Shown here: positions 1 through 6,643 of the stretch, in pieces | Numbering within the stretch: position 1 is the stretch's first letter | Layout: every line of letters starts with the position of its first letter | NCBI GenBank assembly: GCA_036395835.1 | Contig: DASWCW010000121.1 | Location: 1 to 9,703, forward strand | DNA: 9,703 nt | Direction of reading: 5' to 3' | DNA from: AP-16 sp036395835 | Lineage (GTDB): Bacteria > Pseudomonadota > Alphaproteobacteria > Rhizobiales > Xanthobacteraceae | Program-made: the position numbers and the translations under genes | The notes under the pieces: model-generated | Database searches by the model: none | Told to the model about the DNA's origin: nothing | The model's input: the letters and a program-made list of their open reading frames with translations, nothing else

Positions 1-44
1 CCCGTTACATGCTGCTGCGGCTCGAACGACGCATCGGAGCTTGA
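1..44 (+). CDS. pstC: phosphate ABC transporter permease PstC, C-terminal tail (5' partial)
   Basis: Only the last 13 codons are present, read in the frame starting at base 3 and ending with TGA at 42-44. The tail reads RYMLLRLERRIGA, a basic cytoplasmic end. It is too short to identify by itself. The call rests on position: it ends one base before pstA, and PstC normally precedes PstA, its partner in the inner-membrane phosphate channel. That the frame is coding is supported by the near-overlap with the next start. The rest of the gene lies upstream of the window. Confidence 0.6.
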   Translation, partial: RYMLLRLERRIGA

Positions 45-45
45 C

Positions 46-885
46 GTGAATCTCTACGCTGTCCGCCGCCGCCGCAACCGCATCGCCCAAGGATTGTCCG
101 TTGCGGCGACCGTGTTCGGCCTGGGGTGGCTGGTGATGATCTTGGCGGTCCTGCTGTGGCAGGGGTTCGGCGGAATTTCGCTTGCGGTGTTCACCCAGAT
201 GACGCCGCCACCGGGCAGCGCCGGCGGCCTGCTCAATCCGATCGTGGGCAGCCTGATCCTGACCGGCCTCGCGGTACTGATCGGCACGCCGCTCGGAATT
301 CTCGCCGGCACCTATATGGCCGAATACGGCCGTTACGACAAGCTCACCAGCCTCATCCGCTTCATCAATGACGTCCTGCTCAGCGCGCCGTCGATCGTGA
401 TCGGCCTATTCATTTACGAGGTGATGGTTGCCCCGCAGGAGCATTTCTCGGCGCTGGCCGGCGCGGTGGCGCTCGCGGTCATCGTGGTGCCCGTCGTGGT
501 GCGCACCACGGAGGACATGCTGCTGCTGGTGCCGAGGGAGCTGCGGGAGGCCGCCGCCGCGCTCGGCACGCCGCAGTCCGTCGTCGTCATCCGGATCGCC
601 TATCGGGCGGCGCGGGCCGGCATGCTGACCGGGGTGCTGCTGGCGGTCGCGCGCATCAGCGGCGAGACCGCGCCGCTGCTGTTCACCTCCCTCAACAATC
701 AATTCTGGAGCCTCGATCTCAACGCGCCGATGGCGAGCCTGCCTGCCGTGATCTTTCAGTTCGCCTTGAGCCCCTATGCCGATTGGCAAAAGCTCGCCTG
801 GACTGGCGCGCTCATCATCACATTCGCGGTGCTCGCGCTCAGCATCGTGGCACGCGCGCTTGCCGGCTCGAGAAAATTCTCATGA
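46..885 (+). CDS. pstA: phosphate ABC transporter permease PstA
   Basis: PstA pairs with PstC to form the inner-membrane channel of the high-affinity phosphate importer, powered by PstB. The 279-residue protein starts with a basic stretch (VRRRRNR, residues 6-12) and has about six hydrophobic segments, near residues 18-40, 66-90, 107-128, 134-152, 192-215 and 252-272. The permease EAA loop that docks on the ATPase is visible at about 166-185 (ELREAAAALG and onward). The stretch GETAPLLFT (206-214) is typical of PstA. The start is GTG at 46, with GGAG at 36-39 as ribosome-binding site and one base after the pstC stop. The stop overlaps the pstB ATG (ATGA, 882-885), which suggests translational coupling. 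Length is normal for the family. Confidence 0.95.
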   Translation: MNLYAVRRRRNRIAQGLSVAATVFGLGWLVMILAVLLWQGFGGISLAVFTQMTPPPGSAGGLLNPIVGSLILTGLAVLIGTPLGILAGTYMAEYGRYDKLTSLIRFINDVLLSAPSIVIGLFIYEVMVAPQEHFSALAGAVALAVIVVPVVVRTTEDMLLLVPRELREAAAALGTPQSVVVIRIAYRAARAGMLTGVLLAVARISGETAPLLFTSLNNQFWSLDLNAPMASLPAVIFQFALSPYADWQKLAWTGALIITFAVLALSIVARALAGSRKFS

Positions 886-1688
886 ACAGCGCCGTCGTTG
901 CCGTCCCCGATCGCCCCGCCGCCGCCGGCGCTCTGTCCGACAAGATTCGCATCCGCAAGCTCGACTTCTATTACGGGGATGCCAAAGCCTTGAACGCCAT
1001 CGACCTTTCGCTGCACGCGAACCGCGTCACCGCCATCATCGGACCGTCCGGCTGCGGCAAGTCCACCCTGCTGCGCGTGCTCAACCGCATCTACGATCTC
1101 TATCCCAACCAGCGCGCTGAAGGCGAAGTGCTGCTCGACGGCGAGAATATGCTCTCGGCGCATCAGGATGTGAATCTGCTGCGCGCCCGGGTCGGCATGG
1201 TATTCCAAAAACCCACGCCGTTCCCGATGTCGATTTACGAGAACATCGCGTTCGGCATCCGGCTCTACGATCGGTTGCCGCGCTCCGGTGTCGACGAGCG
1301 GGTGGAATCCGCACTCCGCCGCGCCGCGCTGTGGGACGAGGTCAAGGACAAGCTCGGCGCCAACGGGCTCAGTCTTTCCGGCGGGCAGCAGCAGCGGCTG
1401 TGCATCGCCCGTACCGTCGCGGTGCGGCCCGAAGTGATCCTGCTCGATGAGCCTTGCTCCGCGCTCGACCCGATCTCCACCGCGAGGATCGAGGAATTGA
1501 TCGACGAGCTCAAGGACGACTACACCATCGTCATCGTCACCCACAACATGCAGCAGGCCGCCCGCGTTTCCGACTTCACCGCTTTCATGTATCTGGGGGA
1601 GTTGATCGAGTTCGGTCTCACCAGCAGAGTGTTCACCGCGCCGCGCGATCGCCGCACCCAGGACTACATCACCGGGCGCTTCGGCTGA
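882..1688 (+). CDS. pstB: phosphate ABC transporter ATP-binding protein PstB
   Basis: PstB is the cytoplasmic ATPase that drives phosphate import through PstC-PstA. The 268-residue protein has every ABC motif: Walker A GPSGCGKST at 54-62, Q-loop glutamine 109 in FQKPTPFPMS (a PstB hallmark), signature LSGGQQQR at 165-172, Walker B VILLDEP at 185-191, D-loop SALD at 193-196 and switch histidine 221 in THNMQQA. The frame is open upstream and another ATG lies at 783, but that start would lie deep inside pstA. ATG 882, overlapping the pstA stop as ATGA, gives the normal PstB length and is preferred. A 29-base gap with its own ribosome-binding site separates it from phoU. Confidence 0.97.
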   Translation: MNSAVVAVPDRPAAAGALSDKIRIRKLDFYYGDAKALNAIDLSLHANRVTAIIGPSGCGKSTLLRVLNRIYDLYPNQRAEGEVLLDGENMLSAHQDVNLLRARVGMVFQKPTPFPMSIYENIAFGIRLYDRLPRSGVDERVESALRRAALWDEVKDKLGANGLSLSGGQQQRLCIARTVAVRPEVILLDEPCSALDPISTARIEELIDELKDDYTIVIVTHNMQQAARVSDFTAFMYLGELIEFGLTSRVFTAPRDRRTQDYITGRFG

Positions 1689-1717
1689 GCGCATCGACAG
1701 CAATCCAGGACGCCCCG

Positions 1718-2431
1718 ATGTCCGAACACACCATCAAGGCCTTCGATACCGAGCTGCAGGAGCTCGCCCGCAAGGTCGCCGAAATGGGCGGCCTGGCGGA
1801 GCGGCAGATCGCGGACGCGGTCGGAGCGCTCGCCAAGCGCGACACCGCCCAGGCCGGGCGGGTGATGGCGCTCGACGCCAACATCGACGCGCTGCAGCGG
1901 GAGATCGAGGAGAAATGCGTGCTCACCATCGCGCGGCGCCAGCCCATGGCGGTGGACTTGCGCGAGGTGGTCGGCGCGCTGCGCGTCTCCAACGACCTCG
2001 AGCGCATCGGCGATCTCGCCAAGAACATCGCCAAGCGGGTGGTGGTGCTCGACGGCGAGTTTCGTCCCAACAAGGTGTTTCGCGGCGTCGAGCACATGAC
2101 CGATCTGGTGCTCGCCCAGCTCAAGCAGGTGCTCGACAGCTACGTGCGCCGCGACGTGGCGATGGCGATCGAAGTGTGGCGCAACGACGAGGCGATCGAC
2201 GCGGTCAACAACTCGCTGTTCCGCGAGCTCCTCACCTACATGATGGAAGACCCGCGCAACATCACCTTCTGCACGCATCTGCTGTTCTGCGCGAAGAACA
2301 TCGAGCGCATGGGCGATCACGCGACCAATATTGCGGAAACCGTGCACTATATCGTCGAAGGCCGCTCGCTGCCCGATGAGCGGCCGAAGAGCGACCTGAC
2401 GAGCCTCGCGCGGGTGCCGCTGCGCAAATGA
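1718..2431 (+). CDS. phoU: phosphate signalling regulator PhoU
   Basis: PhoU is a cytoplasmic all-helical protein that links the state of the Pst transporter to the PhoR kinase. It keeps the Pho regulon off when phosphate is plentiful. The 237-residue product has the two symmetric helical-bundle repeats of the family, each with its metal-binding ExxxD core: E95/D99 in SNDLERIGD and E196/D200 in NIERMGDHATNIAE. The length is typical. The start is ATG 1718, with AGGA at 1707-1710 as ribosome-binding site. The frame is open further upstream, back to an in-frame start at 1454, but that stretch overlaps pstB. The stop overlaps the phoB start (ATGA, 2428-2431). Confidence 0.96.
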   Translation: MSEHTIKAFDTELQELARKVAEMGGLAERQIADAVGALAKRDTAQAGRVMALDANIDALQREIEEKCVLTIARRQPMAVDLREVVGALRVSNDLERIGDLAKNIAKRVVVLDGEFRPNKVFRGVEHMTDLVLAQLKQVLDSYVRRDVAMAIEVWRNDEAIDAVNNSLFRELLTYMMEDPRNITFCTHLLFCAKNIERMGDHATNIAETVHYIVEGRSLPDERPKSDLTSLARVPLRK

Positions 2432-3165
2432 AAACCAACGCCACGGCCATGGGTGTCCGGATCCTGATCGTCGAGGACGAGGAGCCGCTGACCTTGCTGC
2501 TCCGCTACAATCTCGAAGCGGAAGGCTATCAGGTCGATATCGCCGGCCGCGGCGACGAGGCGGAGACCCGGCTCAGGGAAAGCCCGCCCGATCTCGTCGT
2601 GCTCGACTGGATGCTGCCCGGCATTTCCGGGATCGAGCTGTGCCGGCGGCTGCGGGCGCGTTCCGATACCGAGCGGCTGCCGATTATCATGCTCACCGCG
2701 CGCGGCGAGGAAGGCGAGCGGGTGCGCGGGCTTGCGACCGGCGCCGACGATTACATCGTCAAGCCGTTCTCGGTTCCCGAGCTGTTGGCCCGGGTCAAGG
2801 CGCTGCTGCGGCGTGCCAATCCCGCGAGAATGGCGAGCCTGCTGCAGATCGGCGATCTCGCGCTCGATCGCGACAAACGGCGTGTCTCGCGCGCCGGCCG
2901 CGACGTGCATCTGGGACCGACCGAGTTCCGGCTGCTCGAGTTCCTGATGCAGAGCGCGGGTCGCGTGTTCTCCCGCGGCCAGCTGCTCGACGGCGTGTGG
3001 GGCCGCGACGTCTACGTCGACGAGCGCACGGTCGACGTGCACGTCGGGCGTCTGCGCCGCGCCCTCAACCGCGGCGGCGCGCCCGACCCGATCCGCACGG
3101 TGCGCGGCGGCGGTTATGCGTTCGATGACCGGTTCGATCAGCGATCCGTCGTCGGTAGTCGGTAG
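2428..3165 (+). CDS. phoB: phosphate regulon response regulator PhoB
   Basis: PhoB is an OmpR-class DNA-binding response regulator phosphorylated by PhoR under phosphate limitation. It activates pst and other Pho genes at pho boxes. The 245-residue protein has a receiver domain at about 10-125: acidic pocket E16/D17, phospho-acceptor D60 in LDWMLPG, T90 in LTAR and K112 in VKPFS. A winged-helix effector follows at about 138-235 (GPTEFRLLEFL, RTVDVHVGRLRR, TVRGGGYAF). Start choice: ATG 2428 overlaps the phoU stop and suggests coupling, but it adds seven residues (MKTNATA) before the more typical MGVRILIVEDEEP. ATG 2449 is therefore a real alternative. No clear Shine-Dalgarno precedes 2449. phoR is not in the window. 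Confidence 0.95.
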   Translation: MKTNATAMGVRILIVEDEEPLTLLLRYNLEAEGYQVDIAGRGDEAETRLRESPPDLVVLDWMLPGISGIELCRRLRARSDTERLPIIMLTARGEEGERVRGLATGADDYIVKPFSVPELLARVKALLRRANPARMASLLQIGDLALDRDKRRVSRAGRDVHLGPTEFRLLEFLMQSAGRVFSRGQLLDGVWGRDVYVDERTVDVHVGRLRRALNRGGAPDPIRTVRGGGYAFDDRFDQRSVVGSR

Positions 3166-3388
3166 TAGTGTGCCTGGATGCCGGGAAAAATGGCCAGATC
3201 GCGGGATCGGACAGTCGTTCGGGACCGCTGGAACGCCGGAAGCACTGCGCTGCCCGCCTACGGCTTCCCGGCAACCCCGCCGTCTGCTATCGTCCACGCC
3301 GTTCCAGAGTTTATCTGGGGAATGTCGGTTTAACGCGATCGGCCAGAACCCGGCCAGAAGCGGCAACACGCCCCAGAGGAGGACGCCG
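3166..3388. other. intergenic region between phoB and the secreted-protein gene
   Basis: No coding frame here is convincing. An imperfect long-range inverted repeat (GCCGGAAGC near 3234-3242 against GCTTCCCGGC near 3263-3272, one bulged base) could form a hairpin after phoB, but it has no T-run, so I do not call it a terminator. A small perfect dyad, CCAGA-gttta-TCTGG, lies at 3304-3318, 70 bases before the next start. It could be an operator or chance. No pho-box-like direct repeat was recognised. Confidence 0.4.
3375..3382 (+). promoter_or_regulatory. strong Shine-Dalgarno AGAGGAGG setting the start at 3389
   Basis: AGAGGAGG lies six bases ahead of ATG 3389. It is the strongest ribosome-binding site in the window. 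It decides the start of the secreted protein, because the same frame is open back into phoB but only this ATG has such a site and a signal peptide directly after it. Confidence 0.75.
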
Positions 3389-3892
3389 ATGGCTGCTCTC
3401 CTTGCCGTTTCGCTTTTTTTGTCGGCTGTGATCGGCCTCGCTTCCATGAGCCAAGGCTTCGCCCAGAATGCGGGAGGAGTATTCGGCATCGGAGGGCCGC
3501 TTGGCGCTAGAGGCGGCTTAGGGCCACCCGACTCGCGGGGCGGCGGTGGCAATCCTGGCGGTTCGGCTGTATCCGCTGGCAATCCTGGGGGTTCCCCTAC
3601 TTCCGGCGGCATCGGTCCTGCAGTGATCGTGCCCGGCATCGGGGTAGCCCCGCCAGCCAATACGGGAGGAAGCGCCCGATCTGCGGGTACTTCCGCGGGA
3701 TTTCCCGGAAGCTCATCCACCGCCGCGGGCTCGCAGCCCGAGATTTTTGCGCCTGGCGGCGGCCACCCGGCAGCCTATAGACCCAAGGACCTGTCGCGCG
3801 AGGATGCGGAGAGGCTTGATCGGTTGGAACAAGTGATGGCCGAAGTTGACAAGCAGCTCAGCAGCAAGCTTCGCATTTGCAGAGGGTGCTAG
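3389..3892 (+). CDS. small secreted glycine/serine/proline-rich protein, function unknown
   Basis: I do not recognise this family. The 167-residue product opens with a probable Sec signal peptide: a hydrophobic stretch at 2-19, then SQGFA, with likely cleavage after A25 (GFA|QN). The mature part, about 27-128, is low-complexity and dominated by G, S, P and A. It has the unit GNPGGS twice (54-59 and 64-69) and a related GFPGSS (104-109), so it is likely disordered. A charged, probably helical C-terminus (RPKDLSREDAERLDRLEQVMAEVDK as consecutive residues from 131) follows, and the protein ends in CRGC (C164, C167), a terminal CxxC. The signal peptide, strong ribosome-binding site and consistent frame support a real gene. 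The export target (periplasm or outside) and role are unknown. It stands alone, 223 bases after phoB and 564 bases before the transglycosylase. Confidence 0.72.
   Translation: MAALLAVSLFLSAVIGLASMSQGFAQNAGGVFGIGGPLGARGGLGPPDSRGGGGNPGGSAVSAGNPGGSPTSGGIGPAVIVPGIGVAPPANTGGSARSAGTSAGFPGSSSTAAGSQPEIFAPGGGHPAAYRPKDLSREDAERLDRLEQVMAEVDKQLSSKLRICRGC
3548..3594 (+). repeat. two direct copies of a 17-base unit with a 30-base period inside the secreted-protein gene
   Basis: GGCAATCCTGGCGGTTC at 3548-3564 recurs at 3578-3594 with one mismatch. The period is 30 bases, so the repeat stays in frame and encodes the two GNPGGS units. It reads as a small in-frame duplication in a low-complexity region. Confidence 0.8.
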
Positions 3893-4456
3893 CGGTCCCG
3901 AACGTTACGGACCCAGCCCTGCGGACCGAAACGATCTGCTTTCCCCCTTCCAAGGTCCGGGGTCGCCAACAAATCGAGTGGATGAGGCCGGCAAAAGACC
4001 TGCCCTACGGGGTGACGGCGCACCGGATTCGCAGGCGACCCATAAAATCTGACGGTCTGGGTGAGGCCGGACCAAAAGAAAATAGTACTCGAACCGCAGG
4101 GGAGTGCGGCAAAAGCGGTTTTGCCGTAAATTGATACTCATTGCTATTGGGCGAGCTGATGCCCAGTGACCCAATTGCTACGGTCTCGAAAATTCGCTCA
4201 AGGATGGCTTTATGCGCCAAAAGAGCCACAACATCGCCTGCAATGCTTGCGTCGCTGCGAACCAAACGAGGCCTGACGACCTAATGATAGGCTGCCGACG
4301 CTTACACTTTGGCGTGTCGCATCACGCCTCCCGAGCTCGAACTGTCGGACGGGCCGCATACATTTTAGCGCAGGCACCGGATGCCGCCACAGCCCCGGGC
4401 CAGCCGGCCCGAATTGGGGGCGGCCCGGCGGATCGCGAGTTTCTCTATGGCTGCGC
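3893..4456. other. 564-base stretch without a convincing gene, AT-richer than its surroundings
   Basis: No frame here has both a credible start and a recognisable product. Composition drops: I count 29 G+C of 60 at 4081-4140 and 31 of 60 at 4141-4200, against clearly GC-richer DNA in the pst-pho genes. It holds a perfect hairpin (4107-4126) and a second, weaker dyad (ATTGGG 4146-4151 with CCCAAT 4170-4175), plus a 7-base direct repeat ATTGCTA at 4140-4146 and 4174-4180. A weak promoter-like pair is TTGCCG 4121-4126 with CTATTG 4144-4149, 17 bases apart. An ORF from ATG 4212 to 4547 has AGGA seven bases upstream, but its product resembles nothing I know and it runs into the transglycosylase. 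This is probably regulatory or eroded sequence ahead of the 4457 gene. Confidence 0.5.
4107..4126. other. perfect 8-bp inverted repeat with a 4-base loop
   Basis: CGGCAAAA (4107-4114), loop GCGG, TTTTGCCG (4119-4126). The arms are perfect. It lies in the AT-richer intergenic stretch, about 215 bases after the secreted-protein stop and 330 bases before the transglycosylase start. On the + strand the 3' arm carries TTTT but no T-run follows the stem, so a rho-independent terminator is not well supported. It could be an intergenic palindromic repeat unit or an operator overlapping a weak -35 (TTGCCG, 4121-4126). Confidence 0.5.
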
Positions 4457-6544
4457 GTGCTGGCTTCGTTGCTTGGGTTTGTCGTCCTCGCCGTCTTCTC
4501 TGTCGATGCCTATGCCATTTCACGCCAAAAGCCCATCCTTGCCCTAATCCCGCGGCCGAAGCCGACCGAGTCACGCCCAAACCACCTGCTTGCCCTCGTC
4601 CCGCGGCAGAGACCGACCGATCCGTGCGCGCCGGCCCCTGTGAGCACGCCGTTCGCCCTGCCGCCAGACGCGCTTGCACTTGCCTCCATGAACGCCATGT
4701 CCGCCGATGTACCCGCGGTCAAGCAGGCAATCGAGCTTGTGCGCAAACGCAAGATCAGGGAGGCGACCGAGATCGAAAAATCGGTTCGCGAGCCGATGGC
4801 GCAAAAGCTCATCGAATGGGTGATTCTACGCTCCGAGGAAAGTGGCGCGGGTTTCGACCGCTATGCGGCGTTCATCCGCGACGCCGTGACGGTGCGTCGC
4901 TTCCTGGACGGGAAGCCGACCAGCGCTACGGGCCGTCTGGCTCTTGCTCGCGTGCTGCTCAGCGAAGGTAACCGCAGCGCCGCGGAGCGCGAGGTCCAAG
5001 AGACTTGGCAATCCGAGGAACTGTCCGCCAAGCTTGAAACTGAGGTGCTTGCCGTCTTTCCCGATTTCTTGACACGCGCCGACCACGTCGTACGGATGGA
5101 CCGCCGCGTTGGGGCCAAGGATTTTGTGGCGGCAATGCGTGCAGCGGTGCGTTTAGGCGGTCCTTACGCGTCCATCGTCAAGGCATGCGCCGGGGTTATG
5201 ACGAAAGGGAGGGGCGATGCTCGCACGCTGCTCGAGAAGGTTCCAGGCGAGGTACGCCAGGACTTGGGTTATACGCTGTGCCGCATTCATTGGCTGCTTC
5301 GCAATAATGGGGTTGCCGAAGCCACCCAGCTGATGGTCACAGCGCCCCGCGATGCAATCTCGAGGCAAGATACCGACCAATGGTGGCGCGAGCGACGCGT
5401 GCTCGCCCGCGAGCTGCTCGATCTCGGTGACATCAACACCGCCTATCAGATAGTCCGCGACGCCGCAGCCCCGGCGGATGAGTACTACCGGGCTGAGTTC
5501 CACTTCATGGCCGGCTGGATCGCATTACGTTTTCTCAACGATCCCACCGCGGCGCTCGCGCACTTTGCGCATGTGGATGATGGATCGACCAATCCAATCG
5601 TGCTGGCGCGGGCTGGCTACTGGCGTGGCCGCGCCGAGCACGCAGCTGGTCGGGTGCAGGAAGCGCGTGCCAATTACGAAGCGGCCGCCCGCCATTCCAC
5701 CGCTTATTATGGCCAGCTCGCGCGCGCCAAGCTGGGGCTCGGCGATGTGGCGTTACGTCGGCCGCCGGATCCCTATCCGGCTTACCGCAGCAAGATTCTA
5801 CCGCTCGATGTGATACGCGCCGCCGAGACGCTGTATTCGATCGGTGAACGCGACCTGGCAATCCGGTTTGTGACGGCGCTCGCGGAGAGCGGCGCCGACG
5901 TTAGAGCCCTCGTAGCGCTCGCCGAGATCACAGTGCGCAATGAAGACGCGCAAGCTATGCTGCTCATCGGCAAGGCGGCGCTGGCACGCGGTTTTGCTCT
6001 TGACCTTTATGCCTTTCCTACGCTTGGCGTGCCTCACTACAGGGGGATCGGCCCCGATGTCGAGCCAAGTATCATCTATTCCGTCGTGCGGACCGAAAGC
6101 GGCTTCGATCCTCGCGATGTTTCGCCGGCGAAAGCCGTCGGGTTGATGCAGGTCACTCCGGAAGCTGGACGAGATACTGCCAGTAGATTTGGCGTCGCAT
6201 ACGATTGGAATCGACTGATATGCGACCCGGTTTACAACACTCAAATGGGCGCGGCTGAGCTCGCAGGGCTTTTGCAAGATTACCGCGGCTCCCTTCTCCT
6301 GGTGTTCGCCGGCTACAATGCCGGGCGCGGCCGCGTGGAAAAATGGATCCAACAATACGGGGATCCGCGCGATCCCAAGATTGACCCGATCGACTGGGTC
6401 GAACGCATTCCGTTTGCGGAGACGCGGAACTACGTCGAGCGCGTAATGGAGAATCTGCAAGTCTATCACGCGCGCTTCGCCAGCGGCACCCGGTGGCAAG
6501 CCCTTGCGCCCACGAATACGTGGGTCGATAAGAGCCCCCCTTAA
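4457..6544 (+). CDS. periplasmic soluble lytic murein transglycosylase (Slt family)
   Basis: Lytic transglycosylases cleave the MurNAc-GlcNAc bond of peptidoglycan, forming 1,6-anhydro ends. The 695-residue protein has a hydrophobic leader ending in VDAYA (16-20, probable signal cleavage), then a Pro/Arg-rich linker with a near-repeat (ILALIPRPKPTE 27-38, LLALVPRQRPTD 44-55). A long helical superhelix follows (about 70-510, TPR-like stretches such as ALAHFAHVDD and EARANYEAAARHSTAYYGQLA). The SLT catalytic domain spans about 535-655: catalytic E547 in VVRTESGFDP, GLMQVTP at 562-568, AGYNAG at 618-623 and IPFAETRNYVERV. This is Slt70-like architecture, and the length fits. The start is doubtful: GTG 4457 has no clear ribosome-binding site, and the frame is open back to 4277 without ATG, GTG or TTG. 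Codon use is less GC-biased than in the pst-pho genes. It converges on the cyclase gene, with 99 bases between the stops. Confidence 0.9.
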   Translation: MLASLLGFVVLAVFSVDAYAISRQKPILALIPRPKPTESRPNHLLALVPRQRPTDPCAPAPVSTPFALPPDALALASMNAMSADVPAVKQAIELVRKRKIREATEIEKSVREPMAQKLIEWVILRSEESGAGFDRYAAFIRDAVTVRRFLDGKPTSATGRLALARVLLSEGNRSAAEREVQETWQSEELSAKLETEVLAVFPDFLTRADHVVRMDRRVGAKDFVAAMRAAVRLGGPYASIVKACAGVMTKGRGDARTLLEKVPGEVRQDLGYTLCRIHWLLRNNGVAEATQLMVTAPRDAISRQDTDQWWRERRVLARELLDLGDINTAYQIVRDAAAPADEYYRAEFHFMAGWIALRFLNDPTAALAHFAHVDDGSTNPIVLARAGYWRGRAEHAAGRVQEARANYEAAARHSTAYYGQLARAKLGLGDVALRRPPDPYPAYRSKILPLDVIRAAETLYSIGERDLAIRFVTALAESGADVRALVALAEITVRNEDAQAMLLIGKAALARGFALDLYAFPTLGVPHYRGIGPDVEPSIIYSVVRTESGFDPRDVSPAKAVGLMQVTPEAGRDTASRFGVAYDWNRLICDPVYNTQMGAAELAGLLQDYRGSLLLVFAGYNAGRGRVEKWIQQYGDPRDPKIDPIDWVERIPFAETRNYVERVMENLQVYHARFASGTRWQALAPTNTWVDKSPP

Positions 6545-6643
6545 GAATTGCGGTTTTGGTCCCGAGTGCAAAGGTCGAACTAGTTGTTCCGTGCCGGGCT
6601 GGCCGGATCGCAGTGAGCAATCGGCAATCAGCGGCTTGGCAGA

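Noticed and set aside
774..1703. Long minus-strand open frame (309 codons) opposite pstB
   Set aside because: High-GC antisense shadow. The + strand carries full ABC ATPase motifs and the minus product resembles no protein family.
3234..3272. Imperfect inverted repeat after phoB considered as an operon terminator
   Set aside because: Long loop of about 20 bases, a bulge and no following T-run.
2347..3720. Minus-strand open frame of 457 codons opposite phoB and the secreted-protein gene
   Set aside because: Spans two well-supported + strand genes and their gap. The product is compositionally biased, with no recognisable domain.
3877..4134. Open frame after the secreted-protein stop, possibly a frameshifted extension
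   Set aside because: The CRGC end of the secreted protein looks natural, and the extension has no sensible composition or motif.
4212..4547. Cysteine-containing 111-residue open frame with AGGA seven bases upstream
   Set aside because: No recognisable family or signal peptide, and its 3' end overlaps the transglycosylase in another frame. Kept only as a possible leader to check.
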